Positions 7,795-16,429 of a stretch of DNA of 64,000 nt are shown here, in pieces. Position 1 is the first letter of the stretch. Each line of letters starts with the position of its first letter. The translations under genes were made by a program, and so were the position numbers. This DNA is from Pseudomonadota bacterium (GTDB lineage Bacteria; Pseudomonadota; Gammaproteobacteria; Steroidobacterales; Steroidobacteraceae). The notes under the pieces were generated by a model. It was not told where the DNA came from. It saw only the letters and a program-made list of their open reading frames with translations, and ran no database searches. The stretch lies in contig JADIZR010000008.1 in NCBI GenBank assembly GCA_016704655.1, forward strand, positions 1 through 64,000. Direction: 5' to 3'.

Positions 7795-9121
7795 TCAGTA
7801 GTGTCCGGACGTTAGTTGAACAAATTCAGTTGCTTAGCGAGTTCGGTGTCGCTTTGCCGACCTTGGATTTGAGAAAGCAGCGTGTTTAAAGGGGTTTGCT
7901 CGAACATGGTCAGGCTCAGGATCTGTAGCATTTCGTAGAGGCTGGCGGCAATGTTCAGTCGCTTCTTCACAATGGCGACCAGGACGTAGACGGACACGGC
8001 GATCCAGATCTGCGTTTTCACAGCGTTCTCGGTCGTGCCATAGAACTGCTTGATGCGCAGATGCTGCTTGATCCATTTGAAGAACAACTCCACCTGCCAA
8101 CGGCACCGGTACAGCTCGGTGATCGTCAGCGCGGGCAAGGCGAAGTTGTTGGTCAGGAAGATGAGGCGTTTGCCGGTCTTCGGGTCGTTGAAGCGAATGC
8201 GCCGCAGCGATGTCTCGAAGCCTTTGAGCGAGTAGAAGCCGGTCAGCACAATGGTCTGATCGCAGATCAATCCGGTGCTTCGGTCGACCGGGCGCGAGTA
8301 GCGCCGCTTGGCCCTGAGGTTCGACTTGCCGCGGGTCACGAAGAAGCTGCCGGCCTCGTGGAAGCGGTAGAGACGCTCGAAGTCGAGGAAGCCGCGATCC
8401 ATGACGTAGAACGCGCCGGGCTCGGGCAAGAGTTGATCGAGGATATTGACCTCGTGCATCTTGCCGTCGCTGATATGGATAAAGGCGGGGATATTGCCCC
8501 GCAGATCCAGCAGCGTGTGCATCTTCACCGCCGCTTTCGCCGTGCGGAACGGCGCCCACGGAAAGACCGGCAGGCACAGATCGATCGTCGTGGTGTCGAG
8601 CGCGTAAACCGTTTCCTTGAGATCCACGCCAAAGGGTTCGTCGAGGTACAGCTTGCGCGCCATGCCGATCAGTCGTTGTGCAAAGTCGGCATAGATACGC
8701 CAGTCCCGCACTTCGTTCGCATCGGCCAGCGTGCTGCGGGAAATGCGGCTGCGAATGCCCATGTGATAGAGCTTCTCGCGCTGCGCTCGCAGGCATGCCT
8801 CGATATCGCGCAGGCTCTCGCGGTAGGTCAGCTGGGCGAACGCCAGGCACAGAAACTGCTCGAGGCAGGTGAAGCTCTTGATCTTGTGCTCGCCGCCATA
8901 CGCCGCGACACAGCGGCGGAATGTCGTCAGTGGCAGATGCTCGGTCAACTGTGCGAAAACCAGCTTGCCTGCGTGCATGAGCGCCACTCGCGAAAAGGAT
9001 CTTCGCAGGCTCGCACCGCTGTTGGCTCAAGCTGAAATCGAGACCAAGAAATGTCATGATTTATATCAGACGGTTCAGTAACTTACGCGGTTACGATCGC
9101 TCAACGTCCGGACACTACTGA
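7795..9121 (-). mobile_element. IS4-family insertion sequence, about 1.33 kb
   Basis: The element is bounded by perfect terminal inverted repeats: TCAGTAGTGTCCGGACGTT at the left end (7795-7813) matches the complement of the right end (9103-9121). It holds one transposase gene on the minus strand, whose stop lies inside the left repeat. No direct target repeat is visible in the flanks (left ...GACGGGC, right CTATGTG...), which suggests that one flank was deleted or rearranged after insertion, or that the ends come from two recombined copies. The right flank is the tail of an NTF2-like gene and the left flank the decayed FrnE gene. Confidence 0.9.
7812..8987 (-). CDS. IS4-family transposase (DDE type)
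   Basis: 391 aa from a GTG at 8987 (an ATG lies at 8978). The N-terminal part (LTEHLPLTTFRRCVAAYGG ... FAQLTYRESLRDIEACL) is the DUF4372-like segment found in this family. The RNase-H-like core shows the first Asp in ALDTTTIDLCLP, the second in VMDRGFLDFERLY, and the IS4 Y-R-E-K block in ELYRCRWQVELFFKWIKQ, so all catalytic residues seem present. The last codons, KQLNLFN, reach into the left inverted repeat. The frame is uninterrupted, so the copy may still be active. Composition looks less GC-rich than the neighbours, in keeping with acquired DNA. Confidence 0.95.
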   Translation of the reverse strand: MALMHAGKLVFAQLTEHLPLTTFRRCVAAYGGEHKIKSFTCLEQFLCLAFAQLTYRESLRDIEACLRAQREKLYHMGIRSRISRSTLADANEVRDWRIYADFAQRLIGMARKLYLDEPFGVDLKETVYALDTTTIDLCLPVFPWAPFRTAKAAVKMHTLLDLRGNIPAFIHISDGKMHEVNILDQLLPEPGAFYVMDRGFLDFERLYRFHEAGSFFVTRGKSNLRAKRRYSRPVDRSTGLICDQTIVLTGFYSLKGFETSLRRIRFNDPKTGKRLIFLTNNFALPALTITELYRCRWQVELFFKWIKQHLRIKQFYGTTENAVKTQIWIAVSVYVLVAIVKKRLNIAASLYEMLQILSLTMFEQTPLNTLLSQIQGRQSDTELAKQLNLFN

Positions 9122-9218
9122 CTATGTGTATGTGATGGAGTTTGAGGGTGAGTCGATCCGGCACATGACGAAGATCTGGCATGCAGGATTGGCGATGAAG
9201 GAGCTTGGATGGATCTAG
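9122..9218 (+). pseudogene. 3' remnant of an NTF2-like (SnoaL) gene cut by the IS
   Basis: Immediately after the right end of the IS, an open frame reads YVYVMEFEGESIRHMTKIW followed by HAGLAMKELGWI and a stop at 9216-9218. This is the closing strand and tail typical of SnoaL-like NTF2-fold proteins. There is no start codon context or N-terminal part, and the missing portion is not on the other side of the IS, so the gene was truncated rather than simply split. Confidence 0.7.
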
Positions 9219-9245
9219 CTCACCGAGATCAACTGGGGGAACGTC

Positions 9246-9602
9246 ATGTCGGCAATGGCAAACGTCGTTGTGGGTCTAGTCGCGCTGGTGCACGTGTACA
9301 TCCTGGTGCTCGAGATGTTCCTGTGGGACACGCCGACCGGACTGCGAGTGTTCGGCCAGACGAAGGAAGCGGCAGCCGCTTCCAAAGTGCTGGCGGCGAA
9401 TCAGGGTCTCTACAATGGGTTTCTGGCGGTGGGACTGATGTGGGGACTGAGCCTCGGCGCGGACGGGACAGACGTGAAAGTGTTTTTTCTCGCTTGCGTG
9501 CTGGTCGCCGGTGTATACGGTGCGCTCACAGCGAGTCGAAGGATCCTATTCGTCCAGGCGATTCCGGCAGCGATCGGGTTGGCGCTTGTGCTGCTGTCGT
9601 GA
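9246..9602 (+). CDS. DUF1304 family membrane protein
   Basis: 118 aa with a GGGGG ribosome binding site before the ATG at 9246. Four hydrophobic segments are visible: VVVGLVALVHVYILVLEMFL at the start, LYNGFLAVGLMWGLSL, VFFLACVLVAGVYGAL, and a last one, FVQAIPAAIGLALVLLS. The motifs HVYILVLEMFLW, ANQGLYNGFLA and QAIPA are those of the DUF1304 family, small inner-membrane proteins without a known activity. It is a short intact gene in an otherwise damaged neighbourhood. Confidence 0.88.
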   Translation: MSAMANVVVGLVALVHVYILVLEMFLWDTPTGLRVFGQTKEAAAASKVLAANQGLYNGFLAVGLMWGLSLGADGTDVKVFFLACVLVAGVYGALTASRRILFVQAIPAAIGLALVLLS

Positions 9603-9689
9603 TCAGCCAGCACCCGATTTGGTGAGTCAACAAAACGAGGTTGCGACTACGCAGATCTGGAATCTCGTCTCGCGAATAGAGGAATTCAA

Positions 9690-9940
9690 ATGGCAGATAT
9701 GACCGGGAAAGTTGCGCTGATTACCGGCGCGAGCAGTGGGATTGGACGGACCACCGCCGAGCCCGAGGGATCGCCGGCGACGATTTATACGACAAAGGCT
9801 TGCTCCCGAGTGTTCATTTGCGACGCGCAGGTCACCCGGACGAGATCGCTCGAGCGATCGTCTTCCTGTGCTTGGATGAGGCGAGTTACATCACTGGCAC
9901 AACCCTGACGCCGGATGGCGGCTACACACTGACGGTGTGA
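9690..9940 (+). pseudogene. short-chain dehydrogenase/reductase with a large internal deletion
   Basis: The first 25 codons read MADMTGKVALITGASSGIGR, the Rossmann nucleotide-binding start of a classical SDR. After GRTTAE the frame leaves homology, and in another frame the family C-terminus appears: DLYDKGLLPSVHLRRAGHPD, then EIARAIVFLCLDEASYITG and TTLTPDGGYTLTV with a stop at 9938-9940. About two thirds of an SDR, including the Tyr-x-x-x-Lys catalytic centre, is missing. This is a deletion derivative and cannot be active. Confidence 0.85.
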
Positions 9941-9954
9941 CGTCGCAGTAATAC

Positions 9955-10731
9955 TTATCGGAAACTCCACGTCAGTCCGAGCACGGCCGAGTCGAAGCGT
10001 GCGAACGTGTACAAATCGTCGTTGTCCGCACCGCCGTCGAGGATGCGGTACCCGCCTGCAACCGAGATGTTCGGCGTGACGTCGTAGCCGAGCTTCAGCG
10101 CCACGTCGATTGCGCGACCCTGCGGTGCGGCGAGTCCCTCGAAGTCGAGCAGGCCGTACCAACCGGGTGCAAAGCGCCACTCGCCTTCGAGTGCCAGCAG
10201 CGGCACGACGCCGGTGTTCTTCCTCACCCGTGACAGCGTGCCCTGCTGCAGACGAATCTCCGCATCGCGGATATTCAGCGTGCCGCCACCGGACCACGTC
10301 CACCGCTCGCGCTCATAGAACACGTATCGATAGCTGGCACGGTAGGAATCGAACCGGTACTTCACGTCGATCGGGCCGGGTGCAAACGTCGTGTCCCGGA
10401 ACACGATGGGCTGCGAGGTCGTGCCGGTTTCGTCGATACCGAGTGGTGCGATGAGGAATCGCAGGCGGTGCTTTTCGTTCAGCGGCCAGTCAAGGACCAC
10501 GCGTCCGGCCGGATACGGACCGTCGCCGGTCAGGTCGTCAATCTTGAATCGGGTGTTCGGCGGTTCGTTTGATACCTGCGCGGTGTTCCGTAACTGCCAG
10601 GCCGCACCCAGTTCGACCGTGAGCGCCGGGGATGGCGGCACGCCTTCGGCTGCCGGCGCAGCCACCGACACCAGGGCAGCGAGCGCGGCCAGCCAACGCA
10701 GCGGCGAGGTGCGGAGAATTGAATGCAGCAT
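9955..10731 (-). CDS. predicted outer-membrane beta-barrel protein
   Basis: 258 aa. An N-terminal signal peptide (core RWLAALAALVSVAAPAAEG) is followed by alternating strands rich in aromatic residues, such as YRFDSYRASYRYVFYERERW, with the protein ending in a strand and terminal Phe-Arg (VLGLTWSFR), close to the aromatic C-terminus recognised by the BAM machinery. I recognise no named family; the length would suit an 8- to 10-stranded barrel such as the OmpW/OmpX-like or DUF-type porin-like proteins. It appears intact and is transcribed away from the two small genes upstream. Confidence 0.7.
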   Translation of the reverse strand: MLHSILRTSPLRWLAALAALVSVAAPAAEGVPPSPALTVELGAAWQLRNTAQVSNEPPNTRFKIDDLTGDGPYPAGRVVLDWPLNEKHRLRFLIAPLGIDETGTTSQPIVFRDTTFAPGPIDVKYRFDSYRASYRYVFYERERWTWSGGGTLNIRDAEIRLQQGTLSRVRKNTGVVPLLALEGEWRFAPGWYGLLDFEGLAAPQGRAIDVALKLGYDVTPNISVAGGYRILDGGADNDDLYTFARFDSAVLGLTWSFR

Positions 10732-10845
10732 ATCCCTTGCGATCCTTCAACGAATGATTGGCCGGCGCAGCTGGGGCTACCGGCGTCAGCGAGGCAGCGA
10801 TCCATTGCGGTTGGCCTGACCATGATACCCGAGCAGCGGTGGACA

Positions 10846-11244
10846 TTACTTGCCGTCGGGAACCTCGCCGTCATCGCTCGGCGCAAGCTTCGTTGCGGCC
10901 CACCGCCTGAGCTCGCGCACCTTGTCCGGTCCGGTGCGCGGGTTGCGGATCAGGGTCTCGATGCTGTGCAAGACCGCGTCGACCTCCGATTGCGGCACGT
11001 CCATACCGGGGGTTGCGACGCGCCACAGGTCGATCCGGTGCTCGCAGCGCTCGCCGAACCGCAGCACGGCGTGGAACCATCGTGGTCGTCGCCAGTTCCC
11101 CAGCAGAAAATCCATCGCTGCCGCCGCGAGCGACACCGGGATCAGCGTGAGGTCCAGTACCGCCTCCATGCCCAGCTTGATCTGGAACACCACGACGTCG
11201 CGCACGAGTCGCCAGCGGGTTTCGTGGTCAGACTGATCGGTCAT
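10846..11244 (-). CDS. hypothetical protein with one hydrophobic segment
   Basis: 132 aa, not recognised. After a charged start (MTDQSDHETRWRLVRDVVVF) comes a hydrophobic stretch, AVLDLTLIPVSLAAAAMDFL, which could be a membrane helix or membrane-surface helix, and then a polar helical tail with many Arg and Asp/Glu. Composition is that of a real coding frame, and the frame on the opposite strand is poorer. It may form a unit with the small gene at 11326, which is on the same strand and 81 bases upstream. Confidence 0.6.
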   Translation of the reverse strand: MTDQSDHETRWRLVRDVVVFQIKLGMEAVLDLTLIPVSLAAAAMDFLLGNWRRPRWFHAVLRFGERCEHRIDLWRVATPGMDVPQSEVDAVLHSIETLIRNPRTGPDKVRELRRWAATKLAPSDDGEVPDGK

Positions 11245-11325
11245 CGCCGTCCTCCGCGTGTGGTCGTCATCTTACTGCTCCCGACACGCAGGGATCTGGC
11301 TTCAGAACGACGGCCGTGGTCGGAG

Positions 11326-11568
11326 TCAGGCCACCGCTTCGTTCGGGTCCAAGGGAAAGTTGCTCCTGATCCAGGCTCGCGTTTCCTTATCCTGCTCCAG
11401 GACGACTTCGTTGCTCGAGCCGTAGGCGCATTCGAGCCAGGCGGCCTTGGTCACGGGTCGGCCGAGGCTGCGCAGGTGCTCAGCGATCGGGTCGCCTCTC
11501 AGCCAGTGCGGGAGTTCCCCGGGCGCTGCATCGGCGGCTTGGTTGTCAGGTCGCATCGAGTCGCTCAC
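11326..11568 (-). CDS. small hypothetical protein, 80 aa
   Basis: Starts MSDSMRPDNQAADAAPGELP and continues with HWLRGDPIAEHLRSLGRPVT, a compact acidic and helical sequence with no signal peptide or membrane segment. I do not recognise it. The frame has sensible composition and lies on the same strand as the gene at 10846. It begins 90 bases from the long G run. Moderate confidence that it is a gene at all. Confidence 0.5.
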   Translation of the reverse strand: MSDSMRPDNQAADAAPGELPHWLRGDPIAEHLRSLGRPVTKAAWLECAYGSSNEVVLEQDKETRAWIRSNFPLDPNEAVA

Positions 11569-11657
11569 ACGCCTCTGCCCAGCCGATCGGGGGCAGCAGT
11601 CCTTCCGTCCCAGGGGGTTCGGACTGCGAGGACAGGTTTGGGCTGAGCCACCATCGG

Positions 11658-11693
<36 letters not shown>

Positions 11694-11784
11694 GGCGCGG
11701 GGCGCTGATAGCATTTCGGGCGGACCTGCCCTAACCCTCCCGCTGCCGCGGAAGAGGGGGTAGAATCCCGGAACCCATCGCAAG

Positions 11785-11970
11785 GTCTGTCCGAAGAGTG
11801 GCTGGAAAACGGCCCGCCGAAGGCGCAACCCGCCCGGAAACGCTCAGGCAAAACAACGGCAGCACCTGATGGGCTCTGGAGAGCGGTTCGCCTCGTTGCG
11901 GACCCACCGAAGGGGTGCGGCATCGGCCTCGAGCCGGTTCCCGATCTCTCAGGTCAAAAGGACAGAGGGG
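11785..11970 (+). promoter_or_regulatory. tandem glycine riboswitch (two aptamers) upstream of gcvT
   Basis: Two copies of the glycine aptamer core occur in series. Aptamer 1 (about 11785-11867) holds CCGCCGAAGGCGCAA and then CGCTCAGGCAAAACAACGG. After a short linker, aptamer 2 (about 11874-11970) holds CTCTGGAGAG, CCACCGAAGGGGTGC, ATCTCTCAGGTCAAAAGGAC and closes with AGAGGGG. These match the known gcvT RNA motif in order and spacing. A TAGAAT at 11761-11766 is a fair -10 box for the leader, though no good -35 is seen. The 3' side of aptamer 2 (GGGG at 11967-11970) shares bases with the left arm of the following terminator, so glycine binding could favour read-through and switch the operon on. 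Confidence 0.93.
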
Positions 11971-12009
11971 CGGCAGGTCGTTCTCGAGCGGCTTGCCGCC
12001 CTTTTTTTT
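11968..12009 (+). terminator. intrinsic terminator forming the riboswitch expression platform
   Basis: GGGCGGCA at 11968-11975 pairs perfectly with TGCCGCCC at 11994-12001; the inner GGTCG/CGGCT adds further pairs with wobbles, and eight T follow at 12002-12009. It sits between the aptamers and gcvT, and its left arm overlaps the end of aptamer 2. Confidence 0.9.
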
Positions 12010-12047
12010 GGTCGCGAAATGGCAAGGCCGGGACGGTAAACAGAGTC

Positions 12048-13139
12048 ATGGGATTGCGCACACCGCTTTTCGATACCCACGTCGCGGCCGGGGCGCGCAC
12101 CGTCGACTTCGGCGGCTGGGACATGCCCGTCAACTACGGCTCGCAGATCGAGGAGCACCACGCCGTGCGCCGCGACGCCGGCATGTTCGACGTCTCGCAC
12201 ATGTGCGTCGTAGACCTGCGCGGAGATCGCGTGCGCGACTTCCTGCGCCGCCTGCTCGCCAACGACGTCGCCAAGCTGACGCAGCCCGGCAAGGCGCTGT
12301 ACTCGTGCATGCTGCGTGAGAACGGAGGCGTGATCGACGACCTGATCGTCTACTACATGAACGACCAGTGGTTCCGCATGGTCGTCAACGCCGGCACGCG
12401 CGACAAGGACATCGAGTGGCTGCGCCAGGTGGCCGCTGGCTACGGCGTGACGGTCGAGCCGCGCACCGAACTCGCGATGATCGCCGTGCAGGGTCCCAAC
12501 GCGCGCGCCAAGGCCGCCAGCGTAATGCCCCCGGACATTGCACAGCGCGCGCTCGAGATCGGGCCGTTCTTCGGCATCGACGCGGGCAGCCTCTTCGTCG
12601 CGCGCACGGGTTACACCGGCGAAGACGGCTTCGAAATCATGCTGCCTGCCGAGCACGCCGTGGCGCTGTGGCAGGGTTTGCGCATTGCCGGTGTAGCGCC
12701 ATGCGGACTCGGCGCGCGCGACACGCTGCGCCTCGAGGCCGGCATGAACCTCTACGGCAACGACATGGACGAGACCACGTCGCCGCTCGAGTCGGGCCTC
12801 AACTGGACGATCGGGTGGGAGCCGCAGGACCGCGATTTCATCGGCCGCGGCGCGCTCGCCGCGCAGAAGGCGAGTAGCGATACCCGCAAGCTCGTCGGCC
12901 TGCTGGTCGAAGACCGCGCGGTGTTGCGCTCGCACCAGAAGGTGATCGTCGCCAACGTGGGCGATGGCGAAGTCACCAGCGGCACGTTCTCGCCGACGCT
13001 GCAGCGCTCGATCGGCTTGGCGCGCGTGCCGGCCCAGACCGGCGACCGCTGCGAGGTCGAGATTCGCGGCAAGCTCGTCCCGGCGCGGGTCGTGCGCCCG
13101 CCGTTCGTGCGCCACGGCAAAGTCGCCATCGCCCTTTGA
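12048..13139 (+). CDS. gcvT: glycine cleavage system T protein (aminomethyltransferase)
   Basis: 363 aa. GcvT takes the aminomethyl group carried by lipoyl-GcvH and transfers it to tetrahydrofolate, releasing ammonia. The start RTPLFDTHVAAGARTVDFGG and the conserved WDMPVNYGSQIEEHHAVR, AGMFDVSHM and GYTGEDGFEI blocks are diagnostic, and the length is that of the family. It is the first gene of the gcvT-gcvH-gcvPA-gcvPB operon and lies 38 bases after the riboswitch terminator, so its expression should depend on glycine. Frame and ends are intact. Confidence 0.97.
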   Translation: MGLRTPLFDTHVAAGARTVDFGGWDMPVNYGSQIEEHHAVRRDAGMFDVSHMCVVDLRGDRVRDFLRRLLANDVAKLTQPGKALYSCMLRENGGVIDDLIVYYMNDQWFRMVVNAGTRDKDIEWLRQVAAGYGVTVEPRTELAMIAVQGPNARAKAASVMPPDIAQRALEIGPFFGIDAGSLFVARTGYTGEDGFEIMLPAEHAVALWQGLRIAGVAPCGLGARDTLRLEAGMNLYGNDMDETTSPLESGLNWTIGWEPQDRDFIGRGALAAQKASSDTRKLVGLLVEDRAVLRSHQKVIVANVGDGEVTSGTFSPTLQRSIGLARVPAQTGDRCEVEIRGKLVPARVVRPPFVRHGKVAIAL

Positions 13140-13167
13140 ACTTTCAAAACTCTCCAAGGATTCCGTC

Positions 13168-13563
13168 ATGAGCAACGTACCTGCCGATCTCCGCTATCAG
13201 AAGTCGCACGAGTGGGCGCGCCTCGAGGCCGACGGCACGATCACGATCGGCATCTCCGATCACGCGCAGCAGGCGCTGGGCGACCTGGTGTTCGTCGAGG
13301 CGCCGGAACCGGGCCGTCACGTTAACGCCGGCGAAGCCTGCGCAGTCGTCGAATCCGTGAAGGCGGCTTCGGACGTCTACAGCCCGGTGAGCGGTGAAGT
13401 CGTGGCCGGCAATGCCGACCTCGGCGGCCAGCCCGAGCTGATCAACTCGGACCCGTACGGCGCCGGCTGGATCATGCGCGTGCGCCCGGACGACAAGGCC
13501 CAGTTCGCGTCGATGCTCGACGCCAAGGCCTACGCGGCCGCCCTCGCGGCCGAGACGCACTAA
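13168..13563 (+). CDS. gcvH: glycine cleavage system H protein (lipoyl carrier)
   Basis: 131 aa. GcvH shuttles the aminomethyl group between P, T and L proteins on a lipoylated lysine. The lipoyl site is visible in VVESVKAASDVYSPVSGEVV near residue 65, the family start RYQKSHEWARLEADG is present, and the chain ends in AAALAAETH. It follows gcvT by 28 bases. The lipoyl group would be attached by the LipB/LipA pathway encoded at 58011-59769 in this window. Confidence 0.97.
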   Translation: MSNVPADLRYQKSHEWARLEADGTITIGISDHAQQALGDLVFVEAPEPGRHVNAGEACAVVESVKAASDVYSPVSGEVVAGNADLGGQPELINSDPYGAGWIMRVRPDDKAQFASMLDAKAYAAALAAETH

Positions 13564-13581
13564 GCACCACGGAGGGGCGTC

Positions 13582-14957
13582 ATGCCTTTCATCCCGCACA
13601 CGGACAACGACATCCGCACGATGCTCGATGCGATCGGCGCGCCGGACATCGACGCGCTGTTCGAGGAGATCCCGGCCAATCTGCGCGCTCCCGGCCTGCC
13701 GGGCGTGCCGCCGGCGCTCAACGAGATGGAGATCGGCCGGCTGATGGAGGGCCTCGCCGCGCGCGACGGCCGCCCGCTCAATTTCATCGGTGCGGGTGCG
13801 TACGAGCACCACATCCCCTCTGCGGTGTGGGCGATCGTGACGCGGGGCGAGTTCTACAGCGCGTACACGCCGTACCAGGCCGAGGCGAGCCAGGGCACGC
13901 TGCAGCTGCTGTACGAATACCAGACGATGATGGCGAGCCTGACGGGGCTCGACATCTCGAACGCGTCGCTCTACGACGGCGCCTCGGGTCTCGCCGAGGC
14001 ATGCCTGATGGCCGTGCGCGCCAATCGCAAGTCGAAATCGCAGCGCATCCTGCTGCCCGTGGCGCTCAACCCGACGTACCGCGACGTGACGCAGGTCGTC
14101 GCCGGCAACCAGAACATCGCGTTCGAACTGCTGCCGTACGACCCGAAGGGCGGACAGACGCTGGTCTCGGCACTCGAACCCTACAGCGGCCAGGACATCA
14201 CGGCCGTCGTGCTGCAGCACCCGAATTTCTTCGGCACGCTGGAGGACGTCGACGCCGCAACCGACTGGGCGCACGCCAACAACGCGCTGATGATCGGCGT
14301 GGTCAACCCGACCTCGCTCGCCGTGCTGAAGCCGCCGGGCCAGTGGGGCAGGCTCGGTGCCGACATCGCGATTGGCGACGGGCAGCCGCTCGGCGTGCCG
14401 CTGTCGTCAGGCGGCCCGTACTTCGGCTTCATGGCGACGCGCACCGAGCACGTACGCCAGATGCCGGGCCGCATCATCGGCCGCACCGTGGACCTGGACG
14501 GCAAGTCCGGCTTCACGCTGACGCTGCAGGCGCGCGAGCAGCACATCCGCCGCAGCAAGGCGACGTCCAACATCTGCACCAACCAGGGCCTGCTGGTGAC
14601 GGCCGCGACGATCTACATGTCGCTGCTCGGGGCGAAGGGTCTCGCGCAGGTGGCATCGACGTCGATGCTGCGTACGCAGCAGCTGGTGGATGCGCTCACG
14701 CGCGTACCCGGCGTGCGGCTGGCGTTCGACCGTCCGCGGTTTCACGAGGCGGCGCTGCTGCTGGACCGTCCAGTCAAGCCCGTGCTGGAAGCACTCGCGC
14801 GTCGCGGCATCGTCGGCGGCGCGGACATTTCCGCGCGGTACCCGTCGCTCGGCAATGCGCTGCTCGTCTGCGCCACCGAAACACGCACGCCGCCGACATC
14901 GAGGCCTATGCGCCGGCGCTCGCCGAGGCGATGCGCAACTCAGCGGCCGCTGCCTGA
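13582..14957 (+). CDS. gcvPA: glycine dehydrogenase (decarboxylating) subunit 1, apparent frameshift near the end
   Basis: The N-terminal half of the PLP-dependent P protein, encoded separately. MPFIPHTDNDIRTMLDAIGA, NFIGAGAYEHHIPSAVW and YTPYQAEASQGTLQLLYEYQ are family marks. Homology continues to NALLVCATETRT near 14892; there the frame must shift by one missing base to give the expected end ADIEAYAPALAEAMRNSAAA with a stop at 14955-14957. Without the shift the frame runs on into gcvPB until 15222 as unrelated sequence. The span of 1376 bases is one short of a multiple of three. Only the last 22 or so residues are affected. Sequencing error is the simplest reading. Confidence 0.9.
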
Positions 14958-14974
14958 GCCCAGGAATCAACGCC

Positions 14975-16429
14975 ATGCACGAAAAGCTGATATTCGAGCA
15001 CTCCGCGCCGGGCCGCAGCGCCGATGCGCAGTACCCGCAGGTGCCCGTCGAGGCGCCGATTCCTGCAGCCCTGCGCCGTGCCAGCGCGCCGCTGCTGCCG
15101 GAGGTGTCGGAGCTGCAGGCGGTGCGTCACTTCACGCGCCTGTCGCAGCTCAACTTCTCCATCGACACGCACTTCTATCCGCTCGGGTCGTGCACGATGA
15201 AGTACAACCCGAAGGCCTGTAACCAGTACGCAATGCTGCCCGAGCTGCTCAACCGGCATCCGCTCGCGCCGGAATCGACGGGGCAGGGCATCCTGCAGAT
15301 CCTGTTCGAACTGCAGGAAATGCTGAAGGAAGTCACCGGCATGCGCGGCGTGTCGCTCACGCCGATGGCGGGCGCGCAGGGCGAGTTTGCCGGCGTGGCC
15401 ATGATTCGTGCGTACCACAAGGCCCGCAAGGATTTCGCGCGCGTCGAGATCATCGTGCCCGATGCCGCGCACGGCACCAACCCCGCGACCGCGACGATGT
15501 GCGGCTGCACGGTGAAGGAAATCCCGACGCTCCACAACGGCGACATCGACCTCGAGTCGCTCAAGGCCGCGGTCGGCCCGCAGACGGCCGGCATCATGCT
15601 GACCAATCCGTCGACGATCGGCGTGTTCGAGCGCCACATCGACGACGTGCGCCGGATCGTGCACGAGGCCGGCGGCCTGCTGTACTACGACGGCGCCAAC
15701 CTCAACGCGATCCTGGGCAAGGTGCGGCCGGGCGACATGGGATTCGACGTCATCCACATGAACCTGCACAAGACCTTCTCGACGCCGCACGGCGGCGGTG
15801 GTCCGGGCTCGGGTGCCGTGGGCGTCAGTGAGCGGCTGCTGCCGTTCATGCCGGTGCCGATCGTGGGCCAGGACGGCGACCGCTACCGCTGGCTCGACGA
15901 AAAAGACCTGCCGCAGACCATCGGCCGGCTCTCGAACTTCATGGGCAACACCGGCGTACTGCTGCGCGCGTACATCTACATGCGCATGCTCGGCCGCGAC
16001 GGCATGCAGCGCGTGTCGGAGTTCGCGACGCTCAACTCGAATTACCTGGCGGCACGACTCCGCGCCGCGGGGTTCGAACTCGCGTACCCGGAGCGCCGGG
16101 CGAGTCACGAGTTCATCGTCACGCTGCGGCGCGAGGCGCGGGAGTGGGGCACGAACGCGATGGATTTCGCCAAGCGCCTGCTGGATTACGGCTTCCACGC
16201 GCCGACCACCTACTTTCCGCTGCTGGTGCCCGAGTGCCTGCTGATCGAGCCGACCGAAACCGAATCGAAAGAGGAGCTGGACGCCTTCGTCGACGCCATG
16301 ATCGCGATCCGGCGTGAAGCCGAAACGGATCCGGACAAGCTCAAGGGCGCGCCGTGGACCCTGCCGGTGCGACGCCTCGACGATGTCCGTGCGGCGAAGC
16401 AGCTCGACCTGACCTGGAAGGCTGCATGA
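14975..16429 (+). CDS. gcvPB: glycine dehydrogenase (decarboxylating) subunit 2
   Basis: 484 aa C-terminal half of the P protein. It carries the PLP lysine in HMNLHKTFSTPHGGGGPGSG near residue 266, with IVPDAAHGTNPATATMCGC and LLYYDGANLNAILGKVRPGD as further family blocks. With GcvPA it forms the heterodimer unit that decarboxylates glycine and passes the aminomethyl group to lipoyl-GcvH. The ATG at 14975 lies 17 bases after the gcvPA stop; the open frame upstream of it is a shadow of gcvPA. The stop overlaps the dgkA start (ATGA). Gammaproteobacteria often have one fused gcvP, so the split form is of taxonomic use. Confidence 0.97.
   Translation: MHEKLIFEHSAPGRSADAQYPQVPVEAPIPAALRRASAPLLPEVSELQAVRHFTRLSQLNFSIDTHFYPLGSCTMKYNPKACNQYAMLPELLNRHPLAPESTGQGILQILFELQEMLKEVTGMRGVSLTPMAGAQGEFAGVAMIRAYHKARKDFARVEIIVPDAAHGTNPATATMCGCTVKEIPTLHNGDIDLESLKAAVGPQTAGIMLTNPSTIGVFERHIDDVRRIVHEAGGLLYYDGANLNAILGKVRPGDMGFDVIHMNLHKTFSTPHGGGGPGSGAVGVSERLLPFMPVPIVGQDGDRYRWLDEKDLPQTIGRLSNFMGNTGVLLRAYIYMRMLGRDGMQRVSEFATLNSNYLAARLRAAGFELAYPERRASHEFIVTLRREAREWGTNAMDFAKRLLDYGFHAPTTYFPLLVPECLLIEPTETESKEELDAFVDAMIAIRREAETDPDKLKGAPWTLPVRRLDDVRAAKQLDLTWKAA

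Noticed and set aside
13582..15222. gcvPA reading on to 15222 as a longer protein overlapping gcvPB
   Set aside because: After residue 437 the sequence is Arg/Pro-rich and unrelated to the family; the expected C-terminus is present one frame over and ends at 14957.
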